Shown here piece after piece: positions 7,147 through 15,349 of a DNA stretch of 64,000 nt. The DNA comes from Thermus sp. CCB_US3_UF1 (GTDB lineage Bacteria; Deinococcota; Deinococci; Deinococcales; Thermaceae). Below the pieces are notes generated by a model. That model did no database searches and was not told where the DNA came from. It saw only the letters and a list, made by a program, of their open reading frames with translations. A program made the translations under genes and the position numbers. How positions within the stretch are numbered: the stretch's first letter is position 1; each line of letters starts with the position of its first letter. The stretch lies in NCBI RefSeq assembly GCF_000236585.1, contig NC_017278.1, forward strand, positions 1,550,001 to 1,614,000. The letters run 5' to 3'.

Positions 7147-8163
7147 GTGAACGACCTCATCCTCAAGGCGGCCCGGGGAGAGGCCACCCCCCGCCCCCCC
7201 GTCTGGTTCATGCGCCAGGCGGGGCGCTACCAGAAGGAGTACCAGGAGATCCGCAGGCGCTACACCCTGCCCGAGATCGTGGAAAACCCCGAGGTCTGCA
7301 CCCAGGTCACCCTGCTGCCCGTGCGCCAACTGGGGGTGGACGCCGCCATCCTCTTCGCCGACATCACCACCCCCCTGCCCGGCATGGGGGTGGAGGTTTC
7401 CCTGGTGGAGGGGAAGGGGCCGGTGATCCACACCCCCATCCGGGACCAGAAGGGGGTGGAGGCCCTGAGGCCCTTGGTGCCGGAGGAAGGGGTGCCCTAC
7501 GTGATGGAAAGCATCCGCCTCCTCAAGGCCGAACTCCAGGTGCCCCTCATCGGCTTCGCCGGGGCCCCCTTCACCCTGGCCAGCTACCTGGTGGAAGGGG
7601 GCCCAAGCCGCCACTTCCTGGAGGTGAAGGCCTTCATGTACCGGGAGGAGGCCCTGTGGCACCGCCTGATGGATAAGCTCACCCAGGCCATGGCCGCCTA
7701 CCTCCGGGCCCAGGCGGAGGCGGGGGCCGACCTCCTCCAGGTCTTTGACTCCTGGGTGGGGGCCCTAAGCCCTGCCGACTACCGCCGCTACGTGAAGCCC
7801 CACATGGAAAGGCTCTTCCAGGCCCTGAAACCCCTGGGGGTTCCCGTCATCCACTTCGGGGTGGGCACCATGGGCCTCCTCCAGGAGATGCGCCAGGCCG
7901 GAGGGGATGTCCTGGGCCTGGACCACCACACCCCCCTCCCCTGGGCCCGGGAGGTCCTGGGCCCCACCCCGGTGCAGGGCAACCTGGACCCTGCGGTCCT
8001 CTTCGCCCCCAAGGAGGTGATCCGCCGGGAGGTGCGGCGCATCCTGGACGAAAACGCCGGCCGGCCCGGGCACATCTTCAACCTGGGCCACGGGATCCTG
8101 CCCAAGACCCCGGTGGAACACGTGCGGTACGTGGTAGAACTTTTGCAGGAGGAAGCGGCATGA
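7147..8163 (+). CDS. hemE: Uroporphyrinogen decarboxylase
   Basis: 338 residues. Converts uroporphyrinogen III to coproporphyrinogen III. The N-terminal signature PPVWFMRQAGRYQKEY and the second signature GFAGAPFTLASYL are clear. I start at GTG 7147, which lies 7 bases after the TAGCAT box; an in-frame ATG at 7138 overlaps that box and would be untranscribed in a leaderless message. The TGA overlaps the hemH start in an ATGA. Gene order hemE-hemH-hemY is that of the Bacillus heme operon. Confidence 0.95.
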   Translation: MNDLILKAARGEATPRPPVWFMRQAGRYQKEYQEIRRRYTLPEIVENPEVCTQVTLLPVRQLGVDAAILFADITTPLPGMGVEVSLVEGKGPVIHTPIRDQKGVEALRPLVPEEGVPYVMESIRLLKAELQVPLIGFAGAPFTLASYLVEGGPSRHFLEVKAFMYREEALWHRLMDKLTQAMAAYLRAQAEAGADLLQVFDSWVGALSPADYRRYVKPHMERLFQALKPLGVPVIHFGVGTMGLLQEMRQAGGDVLGLDHHTPLPWAREVLGPTPVQGNLDPAVLFAPKEVIRREVRRILDENAGRPGHIFNLGHGILPKTPVEHVRYVVELLQEEAA

Positions 8164-9113
8164 ACGTCCTCTTGATGGCCTACGGCACCCCTTACACCCC
8201 GGAGGAGATCGAGCCCTACTACACGGACATCCGCCGGGGAAGGCGCCCTTCGGAGGAACTCCTGGAGGAGCTGGAAGGGCGCTACGCCGCCATCGGCAAA
8301 AGCCCCCTGAACGAGATCACCCTGGCCCAGGCCGTAAGGCTCCAGGCCCTTTTGAACCTCGAGGCCCCCGCCTACCCCAAGCGCCTCCTGGGCCCCTTCG
8401 GCCCCCGCACCCCCCAGGGGCCGGCCCGGGTCTACGTGGGCACCAAGCACTGGCACCCCACCCTGGGGGAGGCGGTGGCCGCCATGCACGAGGACGGGGT
8501 GCGGCGGGCGGTGGCCATCGTGGCCGCCCCCCACTACTCCCTGAGGAGCGTGGCCGAGTACCAGGAGAAGGTGGAGGCGGCCCTCAAGGCCCTGCCCGAG
8601 CCCATAGACTTCGTCTGGGTGGAAAGCTACGAGGCCCATCCCGGCCTGATCGCCGCCTACGCCCGCCGGCTGGAGGAGGCCATCTGGCGGCTAAGGGACC
8701 CCAAGAGGGCCGCCTACATCTTCACCGCCCACTCCATTCCCCTTGCCGCCGTGGAGCGCGGGGACCCTTACCCCCGGCAGGTGGAGAGGACCGCGGAACT
8801 CATCGCCAAGCGCCTGGGCCTGCCCCGCCACCATGTGGCCTACCAGTCCGCGGGCCGGACCCCCGAGCCCTGGCTGGGGCCAGACATAAACGAGCTCCTG
8901 CGCCGGCTGCGGGAGGAGGGGTACGAGGAAGCGGTGGTCCAGGCGGTGGGCTTCCCCGCCGACCACCTGGAGGTCTACTACGACCTGGACCTCGAGGCCC
9001 AGGCCACGGCGGCGGAGGTGGGCCTTAGGCTCCTCCGCGCCCGGAGCCTGAACGCGGATCTGGACTACATCCAGGTCCTCAAGGACCTGGTGGAGGCAGC
9101 GTGGCTCAGGTAG
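8160..9113 (+). CDS. hemH: Ferrochelatase, coproporphyrin type
   Basis: 317 residues. Inserts iron into the porphyrin ring. The N-terminus MAYGTPYTPEEIEPYYTDIR is very close to the Bacillus enzyme now called coproporphyrin ferrochelatase (CpfC), and the conserved TAHSIP histidine is present. With the neighbouring hemE and hemY this points to the coproporphyrin-dependent branch, in which a HemQ/ChdC decarboxylase (not in this window) finishes the pathway. Branch assignment is inferred from similarity and gene order. Confidence 0.92.
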   Translation: MNVLLMAYGTPYTPEEIEPYYTDIRRGRRPSEELLEELEGRYAAIGKSPLNEITLAQAVRLQALLNLEAPAYPKRLLGPFGPRTPQGPARVYVGTKHWHPTLGEAVAAMHEDGVRRAVAIVAAPHYSLRSVAEYQEKVEAALKALPEPIDFVWVESYEAHPGLIAAYARRLEEAIWRLRDPKRAAYIFTAHSIPLAAVERGDPYPRQVERTAELIAKRLGLPRHHVAYQSAGRTPEPWLGPDINELLRRLREEGYEEAVVQAVGFPADHLEVYYDLDLEAQATAAEVGLRLLRARSLNADLDYIQVLKDLVEAAWLR

Positions 9114-10465
9114 CCGTGGTGGGCGGGGGCTGGGCGGGGCTGGCCGCCGCCTTGGCCCTCGAGGAGGCCGGGGCCGACTTCCTCCTCCTGGAAGCCTCCC
9201 CCCGCCTAGGGGGCAAGGTCTTCACCCACCGCAAGGACGGGTTCTTGGTGGAGGGGGGGCCGGACGCCAGCGTGCGCTACAAGCGGGAGGTCCTGGAGCT
9301 GGCCGGGCGCTTCGGCCTGGAGCCCCTAGGCACCCTGCCCGCCAAGCCCGCGGCCTACATCCTGCGCCGGGGCAGGGCTCACCCCCTTCCCGAGGGGCTC
9401 TTGCAGGTGGTGCCGGGGGACTTCCTGGGCCTCGTCCGCACCCCCTTGCTCTCCCTTGGGGGAAAGCTCCGGGCCCTTTACGACCTCCTCCTTCCCCGGG
9501 GGAGGAAGGAGGACGAAAGCCTAAGGGCGTTTGTGGAAAGGCGGCTGGGCCTCGAGGTCTACGAGGCCCTGGTCGCCCCCCTGGCGGGGGGGATCTACGG
9601 CGGGGAACCGGACGAGCTCTCCATGAGGGCCGCCTTCCCCCAGCTCCTGGCCCTAGAAGAGAAGCACCGCAGCCTCCTCCTGGGGGCCATGCGCGCGCGG
9701 CGGGCCCGCCCAAGCCGCGAGGGGGGCAGCCTCTTCTTCTCCTTCCGCGAGGGCCTGGGCGCCCTCACCGCCAGGATGGCCGCCCAGGTGGCGGAAAAGA
9801 CCCTCCTCGCCACCCCGGTCCTGGGGGTGGAGCCCCTGGGGGGGCGCTACCGCCTCCACACCCCTAGGGGCACCCTGGAGGCCGAGGCCCTCATCCTGGC
9901 CACCCCGGCCCCGGTGGCCGGGGGCCTCCTCCGGCCCTTCCTCCCCCAGGCCACCGCCCTCCTCAAGGGGATCCCCCACATCCCCGCGGCCACGGCCAGC
10001 CTGGCCTTCCGGGAGGAGCTCCCGGTGGAGGGGCACGGCCTCCTCATGGCCAAGGGGGAAGGGTACCGGGTGCGGGGCTTCACCTGGACCCACCGGAAGT
10101 GGCCGGGAAGGGCCCCCGAGGGGTTCAGCCTGGTGCGGGCCTACTTCTCCGGGGAGGTGGCCCGGCTTTCCGAGGCCGAGCTGGTGCGGGTGGCCCTGGA
10201 GGACCTCCGCCGCCACCTGGGCCAGGAGGTGCGCCCCGAGCGCACCTTCGCCTTCCGCTTCCCCGAGGGGATGCCCGCCTACCGGGTGGGCCACCGGGAG
10301 CGGATCAGGGGGCTGGAGATGGCCCTCCTCCAGGCCCCGGGGGTCTTTTTGGCCGGGAACTACCTGGAAGGGGTGGGCCTGCCCGAAGTGGTGCGCTCGG
10401 GGCAAAGGGCGGCGGAAAGGGCCCTGGGCTACCTGGCCCTGGCCCCCAAGGCCGAAAGGCTCTAG
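9101..10465 (+). CDS. hemY: Coproporphyrinogen/protoporphyrinogen oxidase
   Basis: 454 residues of an oxygen-dependent flavin oxidase. The dinucleotide-binding motif VAVVGGGWAGLAAALALEEA begins at residue 4, LLEASPRLGGKV follows, and the C-terminal FAD motif VFLAGNYLEGVGLPEVV is intact. The GTG start lies inside the hemH end (13-base overlap), so the two are translationally coupled. In the coproporphyrin branch it would be CgoX, oxidising coproporphyrinogen III before iron insertion. Confidence 0.92.
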   Translation: MAQVAVVGGGWAGLAAALALEEAGADFLLLEASPRLGGKVFTHRKDGFLVEGGPDASVRYKREVLELAGRFGLEPLGTLPAKPAAYILRRGRAHPLPEGLLQVVPGDFLGLVRTPLLSLGGKLRALYDLLLPRGRKEDESLRAFVERRLGLEVYEALVAPLAGGIYGGEPDELSMRAAFPQLLALEEKHRSLLLGAMRARRARPSREGGSLFFSFREGLGALTARMAAQVAEKTLLATPVLGVEPLGGRYRLHTPRGTLEAEALILATPAPVAGGLLRPFLPQATALLKGIPHIPAATASLAFREELPVEGHGLLMAKGEGYRVRGFTWTHRKWPGRAPEGFSLVRAYFSGEVARLSEAELVRVALEDLRRHLGQEVRPERTFAFRFPEGMPAYRVGHRERIRGLEMALLQAPGVFLAGNYLEGVGLPEVVRSGQRAAERALGYLALAPKAERL

Positions 10466-10486
10466 GCAAGGGGCGGGTGCCCGGGG

Positions 10487-10492
10487 TAGGAT
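10487..10492 (+). promoter_or_regulatory. -10 box before the GAF-GGDEF gene
   Basis: TAGGAT ends 9 bases before ATG 10502; no Shine-Dalgarno and no clear -35. Suggests a separate near-leaderless transcript after hemY. Confidence 0.45.
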
Positions 10493-10501
10493 GGCGCAAA
10501 C

Positions 10502-12742
10502 ATGGTCCTGCCCTACCCCCTGATCGCCGCGGGCTCCTTACTCCTGGGGCTTCTGGTAGGGCTTTTAGGCTATTCCGACCCCTATATCCTGCCCTGGTTC
10601 ATGGTCTTCACCGCCACCACCGCCAGCCTGTACGGCCTGGGGTGGGGAGTCGTGGCCGCGGCCCTCAGCGCCCTCCTCCTCCTCCCCTTCCCTGGCTTCA
10701 GCCCCGTAGCCCTAGCCCTCCTCCTCCTCGCCGCCTACCTGGCCCACGACCTGGGAAGGAACCTGCGCCAGGCCCAGCACCGCGCCCGGGCCCTGGCCCA
10801 GGGGCAAAGGCTCCTGGCCGAGGCCCTGGAGGCCCTTCCCCAGGCGGAAAGCCGCCAGGCCCTCCTGCAAAGCCTCCCCGAGCGCCTGGCCGCCTTGGGG
10901 GAAGGGGGGCACGTGGGGGTCTGGGTGCCAAGCCCGGGGGGCTTCCGCCTCCTGGCCAGCGTCCCCCCCTTGGGCCTTTCGGAGATCCCAGAAAGGGGCC
11001 TCGTGGGCCGGGCCTTCCGCCAAGGGGAACCCGTGCACGTGCCCGACGTGCGCCAGGAACCCGCCTACCTGGGAGTCCCCGGCCACCAGGCCCTTGCCGA
11101 GCTCGCCCTCCCCCTGAAGCGGCGGGGGGAGCCGGTGGCCGTCCTCAACCTGGAACGGGCCCACCCCTTCGCCCCTGAGGAGGTGGAGGGGCTCATCCGC
11201 TTCGCCCAGGCGGTCAGCCTGCAACTGGACCGCCTGAGCGACCTGGAGGACCGCCGGCTCCTGGCGGAACTTTCCGAGCGCCTGCAAAGCGCTTCCCGCC
11301 TCGAGGAGGCCGGGCACAAGGCCTTGGCCCTGGTGGTCCAGGCCCTGGGGTTGGAGTCGGGGGCCCTTTGGGAGGTGCGGGGGGCGCGGATGGAGGCCCT
11401 GGCCTCCTTTGGCGTGGAGGAGGAAAGCCTAAAGGCGGTCCTCCGCCAGGGCCTCCCCTACGGGATGGGCCTGGCCTGGCAGGTCTACGAGACGGGAAGC
11501 CCCCTCTTCACCGCCCGCTACGCCGAGGAGGCCCGGGTGGTGCCGGCCCTCAAGGCCTTGGGCTGGCGTACCTTCGCCGCCTTGCCCGTGCCCTCCCCCA
11601 AGGCCCCCCGGAGCCGGCGGGTCCTGGTGGTGGGGCAGCGGGCGGAGCGGCTTTGGTGCAAAGGGGAGGTGGAACTCCTCCTCCTCATAAGCCGCACCTT
11701 GGGCCTGGGTCTGGAGCGCCTTTCCGAGCGGGCGCGGCACGAGGGGGTGAACCGCCTATTCCTGGAGCTTCTGGAAAACCCCCTGGAGGGGCTTTACTCC
11801 CGGGTCCTGGAGGAAGCCATCCGCCAGGTACCGGGCTCGGAGGTGGGAAGCCTTCTGGTGCTGGAGGAGGGGGTCTACCGCTACCAGGCGGCCCTGGGGT
11901 ACGACCTGGAGGCCCTGGCCTCCGTGACCTTCACCCCAGAGGCCATGCTCCTGTGGTACGGAAAGGGCGAGGCCCAGGCCAAAGAGGGGGAGCCCCGGAT
12001 CATGAGCCTGGAGGAGCGGGACATCCCCGAGGTGAGCCACCAGACCGCCCCTAAGGAGGTCATGGACACCGCTGGCCGGGCCTGGGAGATCCAGGCCAAC
12101 CTCTGCCTCCCCATCCCCTATAAGGGGGAGGTCCTGGCCTACCTCAACCTGGACAACCTCCACGACCCCCGGGCCTTCGGCCCGGACTCCCTGGAGGCGG
12201 CCCGCTTCTTCGCCGCCCCCCTGGCCACCCTCCTGCACGAACGGCGCACCCGGAAGCTCCTGGAGGAGGCCGCCCTTACCGACCCCCTTACGGGCCTCGG
12301 GAACCGCCGGGCCTTTGACCGGGCCTTCCTGGAGGAGCTGAAGCGGGCCGAGCGCTACGGCTACCCCCTCTCCCTGGCCGTCTTGGACCTCAAGGGCTTC
12401 AAACAGGTAAACGACCGCCTGGGCCACGCCGCCGGCGACCTGGCCCTCCTCAAGGTGGCCGAGGCCCTCACCCGGGAAAGGCGCAACGGGGACCGCCTCT
12501 TCCGCTGGGGGGGGGACGAGTTCGCCGCCCTCTTCCCCCACACGGCCAAGGAAGGAGCCATCGCCGCCGCCTTCCGCTACGCCCGGGCCATTGAGGGGGT
12601 CTGCCTCCAGGGGCTCTGCCTGGGGGTGAGCATCGGGGTGGCCACCTACCCCGAGGACGGGGATGTCCCCGATGCCCTCCTCTCCGCCGCCGACACCCGC
12701 ATGTACCAGGCCAAGGCCCAGGGGCTTGCCGTGGTGGCCTAA
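10502..12742 (+). CDS. Membrane diguanylate cyclase with GAF domains
   Basis: 746 residues. The first 85 residues hold about four short membrane spans with no large outside loop, then three GAF-like modules (about 105-245, 250-415, 420-580) and a GGDEF domain (about 583-746). The active-site loop RWGGDEF is intact, with an RNGD inhibitory site at the usual place before it, so it should make c-di-GMP from GTP and be product-inhibited. Its third GAF has a close relative in the next gene. First of three consecutive c-di-GMP genes; GAF ligands are unknown. Confidence 0.9.
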   Translation: MVLPYPLIAAGSLLLGLLVGLLGYSDPYILPWFMVFTATTASLYGLGWGVVAAALSALLLLPFPGFSPVALALLLLAAYLAHDLGRNLRQAQHRARALAQGQRLLAEALEALPQAESRQALLQSLPERLAALGEGGHVGVWVPSPGGFRLLASVPPLGLSEIPERGLVGRAFRQGEPVHVPDVRQEPAYLGVPGHQALAELALPLKRRGEPVAVLNLERAHPFAPEEVEGLIRFAQAVSLQLDRLSDLEDRRLLAELSERLQSASRLEEAGHKALALVVQALGLESGALWEVRGARMEALASFGVEEESLKAVLRQGLPYGMGLAWQVYETGSPLFTARYAEEARVVPALKALGWRTFAALPVPSPKAPRSRRVLVVGQRAERLWCKGEVELLLLISRTLGLGLERLSERARHEGVNRLFLELLENPLEGLYSRVLEEAIRQVPGSEVGSLLVLEEGVYRYQAALGYDLEALASVTFTPEAMLLWYGKGEAQAKEGEPRIMSLEERDIPEVSHQTAPKEVMDTAGRAWEIQANLCLPIPYKGEVLAYLNLDNLHDPRAFGPDSLEAARFFAAPLATLLHERRTRKLLEEAALTDPLTGLGNRRAFDRAFLEELKRAERYGYPLSLAVLDLKGFKQVNDRLGHAAGDLALLKVAEALTRERRNGDRLFRWGGDEFAALFPHTAKEGAIAAAFRYARAIEGVCLQGLCLGVSIGVATYPEDGDVPDALLSAADTRMYQAKAQGLAVVA

Positions 12743-12757
12743 GTTTCCCGGAAGCGG

Positions 12758-12763
12758 TATACT
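12758..12763 (+). promoter_or_regulatory. -10 box before the GGDEF-EAL gene
   Basis: TATACT, 15 bases before ATG 12779. No matching -35 at the right distance. Indicates that the second c-di-GMP gene can be transcribed on its own. Confidence 0.5.
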
Positions 12764-12778
12764 AAACCCAGCCTCGCC

Positions 12779-15349
12779 ATGGACGGCAGCCTGCCCCGGG
12801 CCCTTTTTCCCCTGCTCCGTCAGGGGCTTGGCGGGCTTCCCGATAGCCTGGAAGCGGTGGCCCGGGCCCTTTCCGCCCACCGGGCCTACCTCTTCCGCCT
12901 CGAGGCCCGGGGGAGCACGTGGTACGCCTCCCAGCTGGCGGAGTGGGCCGGGGAAGGGACCAGCCCCCAGATCCAAAACCCCGACCTCCAGGACCTGCCC
13001 ATGGAGGAGGCAGGCTACGGCCGCTGGCTGGAAGCCTTCCTGCAGGACCAGGCCATAGGGGGCCCGGTGCGCACCTTCCCCCAGGCGGAGCGGCCCCTCC
13101 TCGAGGCCCAGGAGATCCAAAGCCTCCTGGTGGTGCCCATCCGGGTGGACGGCGCCCTTTGGGGCTTCCTGGGGGTGGACGACTGCCAGAGGGCCCGGGG
13201 CTTCACCCCGGAAGAGGAGACCCTTCTCCGGGTGATGGCCGAGGCCCTAGCCCGCACCCTGGAGCTTTGGGAAAGGACCCGCTGGCTGGGAAACCTGGTG
13301 GAAGCCTCCCCCTTCTACCTGGCCCGCCTAGGCCCAGAGGGCACCTTGCGCTACGCCAACCCCGCCCTAAGGCAGGCCTTCCCCCAGGGGCTTTCCCTGC
13401 CCGTGGAGGAAGCCCTGGCCCGCCCGGGCCGCCCCTGCACCCTCACCGCCCAGGGGGCGCGCGCGGTGGAGTGGACCCTGGTGGCCATCCCGGGGCCTGG
13501 GCCCAAGGCCCTGGAGGTCCTGGCCCTGGGGATAGACGTCTCCGAGCGGGAAGAGGCCCGCCTCCAGGAGGCCCGCTGGACCGCCTTCCGTCGCAACCTG
13601 CTAAGGGTCTACGAAACCCTGATGGCCGAGGGGCTTTCCGACTCCATCTTTGGCCTCATCCTCGAGGCCGCCTTGGACACCATCCCCAGCGCCCAGGCGG
13701 GGAGCGTCACCGTCCTCATGGAGGACGGGAGCTACCACTTCGTGGCCGCCAAGGGGTATGACCTCGAGGCCCTGCGCCAGGTGGCGCTCCGGCCCGAAGA
13801 ACCCCTTTCCCTCACCGGCCACGCCGAGGCCCAGATCTTCACCTGGCGGGACCTCCAGCGCTTCAACGCCCGACTGGACCCAGAGCGCCGCCAGGTGATG
13901 GAGGAGGCGGGCCGGGTGGGCGAGATCCAGGCCATCCTCTCCGTGCCCGTCTACCTGGCCGGGGAACGGAAGGCCTTCTTGTACCTGGATAACCTGGAGC
14001 GGGAAGACGCCTTCGGCCCCTTGGACCTGGAGCTGGCCCAGGCCTTTGCCAGCCAGCTCGGCCTCCTCCTCAGGCGGCTGGAGCTGGAGGGGCAGCTAGA
14101 GCACCTGGCTTTCCACGACCCCCTTACGGGCCTGCCCAACCGCCTCTTCTTCCTGGAGAAGCTGGCCCAGGCCCTCAAGGAGGACCCCCGGAGCCTGGCC
14201 GTCCTTTACCTGGACCTGGACGGCCTCAAGCTGGTCAACGACCTGGACGGCCACGCCGCCGGGGACGAGGTGCTGCGGGCGGTGGCGGGGAGGCTCAGGG
14301 CCGTCCTCCGCCCCCGGGACCTGGTGGCCCGCCAGGGAGGGGACGAGTTCCTGGTCCTCCTCACCGGCCTCAAGGCCCCCGAGGAGGCGGTAGGGGTAGC
14401 GGAAAGGCTGCTGGAGGTGGTCCGCCTGCCCATCCCCGTGGGGGAGCGGGTCTACCACCTCACCACCTCCTTGGGCATCGCCCTGGGGGAGGCCGGCCTC
14501 TCCCCGGGGGAGGTTCTGCAACGGGCCGACCTGGCCCTCTACCGGGCCAAGGGGGAGGGGAAGGACCGGCTGAGCTTCTTTGAAGCCCACCTGCAGGAGG
14601 CCCTGCGCCGGGAGATGGGGCTCCTGGAAGCCCTGCGGGAGGACCTGGAAAGGGGCCAGGGGCTTTGGCTTGTCTACCAGCCCATCGTGGACCTGCAGAC
14701 GGGCCAAAGGGTGGCCCTCGAGGCCCTCCTGCGCTGGCGGCTGGCCCCCCCCTCCGAGTTCATCCCCTTGGCCGAGCGCCACCGCCTCATGCTCCAGCTG
14801 GGGGCCTTCGTCCTGCGGCAGGCCTGCCGGGAAAGGGAGGGGCACGGCCTGCCCGTGCACGTGAACGTGAGCCCCCAGGAGCTCCTGGACCCCACCTACC
14901 CCCAGCGGGTGGCCGAGGTCCTGGAGGCAACGGGCTGCCCCCCCGAGGGGCTGGTCCTGGAGGTCACCGAGTCCACCCTCATCCCCGACGAGCGGGGGCG
15001 GGATGCCAGCCAAAGCCTCCAGATCCTGCGGGGCCTGGGGCTACGGGTCTACCTGGACGATTTCGGCTCCGGCCACTCCAGCCTGGAGCGCCTGGCCCAC
15101 CTCCCCGTGGACGGGGTCAAGCTGGGCCAGGCCTTCACCCAGGCCCTGGGCACCCCCCCAGACCCCTCCTCCCCCGCCGCCCGGCTGGTGGGGGCGGTTT
15201 TGGCCCTGGCCCAGGCCCTGGGCCTCACCCCCATCGCCGAGGGCATTGAGGACGCCCGGGCTTTGGCCTACCTGAAGGCCCTGGGCTTCCCCCTGGGACA
15301 AGGGTACTTCTTGGGCCGGCCCGCCCCCCTCTACAATGGGGACCAGTGA
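12779..15349 (+). CDS. Bifunctional-type GAF-PAS-GGDEF-EAL protein
   Basis: 856 residues without obvious membrane spans. Order: GAF (about 15-165), PAS-like (175-265), GAF (270-430), GGDEF (435-600; RQGGDEF with an RPRD inhibitory site) and EAL (605-850). In the EAL domain I see EALLRW, NVSPQEL, EVTES, DDFGSG, AEGIE and GQGY, but the usual Lys-Ile-Asp is KLG, so one conserved acidic residue is missing. It may both make and break c-di-GMP, or one half may be regulatory. The TGA overlaps the GTG of the HD-GYP gene. Confidence 0.9.
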   Translation: MDGSLPRALFPLLRQGLGGLPDSLEAVARALSAHRAYLFRLEARGSTWYASQLAEWAGEGTSPQIQNPDLQDLPMEEAGYGRWLEAFLQDQAIGGPVRTFPQAERPLLEAQEIQSLLVVPIRVDGALWGFLGVDDCQRARGFTPEEETLLRVMAEALARTLELWERTRWLGNLVEASPFYLARLGPEGTLRYANPALRQAFPQGLSLPVEEALARPGRPCTLTAQGARAVEWTLVAIPGPGPKALEVLALGIDVSEREEARLQEARWTAFRRNLLRVYETLMAEGLSDSIFGLILEAALDTIPSAQAGSVTVLMEDGSYHFVAAKGYDLEALRQVALRPEEPLSLTGHAEAQIFTWRDLQRFNARLDPERRQVMEEAGRVGEIQAILSVPVYLAGERKAFLYLDNLEREDAFGPLDLELAQAFASQLGLLLRRLELEGQLEHLAFHDPLTGLPNRLFFLEKLAQALKEDPRSLAVLYLDLDGLKLVNDLDGHAAGDEVLRAVAGRLRAVLRPRDLVARQGGDEFLVLLTGLKAPEEAVGVAERLLEVVRLPIPVGERVYHLTTSLGIALGEAGLSPGEVLQRADLALYRAKGEGKDRLSFFEAHLQEALRREMGLLEALREDLERGQGLWLVYQPIVDLQTGQRVALEALLRWRLAPPSEFIPLAERHRLMLQLGAFVLRQACREREGHGLPVHVNVSPQELLDPTYPQRVAEVLEATGCPPEGLVLEVTESTLIPDERGRDASQSLQILRGLGLRVYLDDFGSGHSSLERLAHLPVDGVKLGQAFTQALGTPPDPSSPAARLVGAVLALAQALGLTPIAEGIEDARALAYLKALGFPLGQGYFLGRPAPLYNGDQ

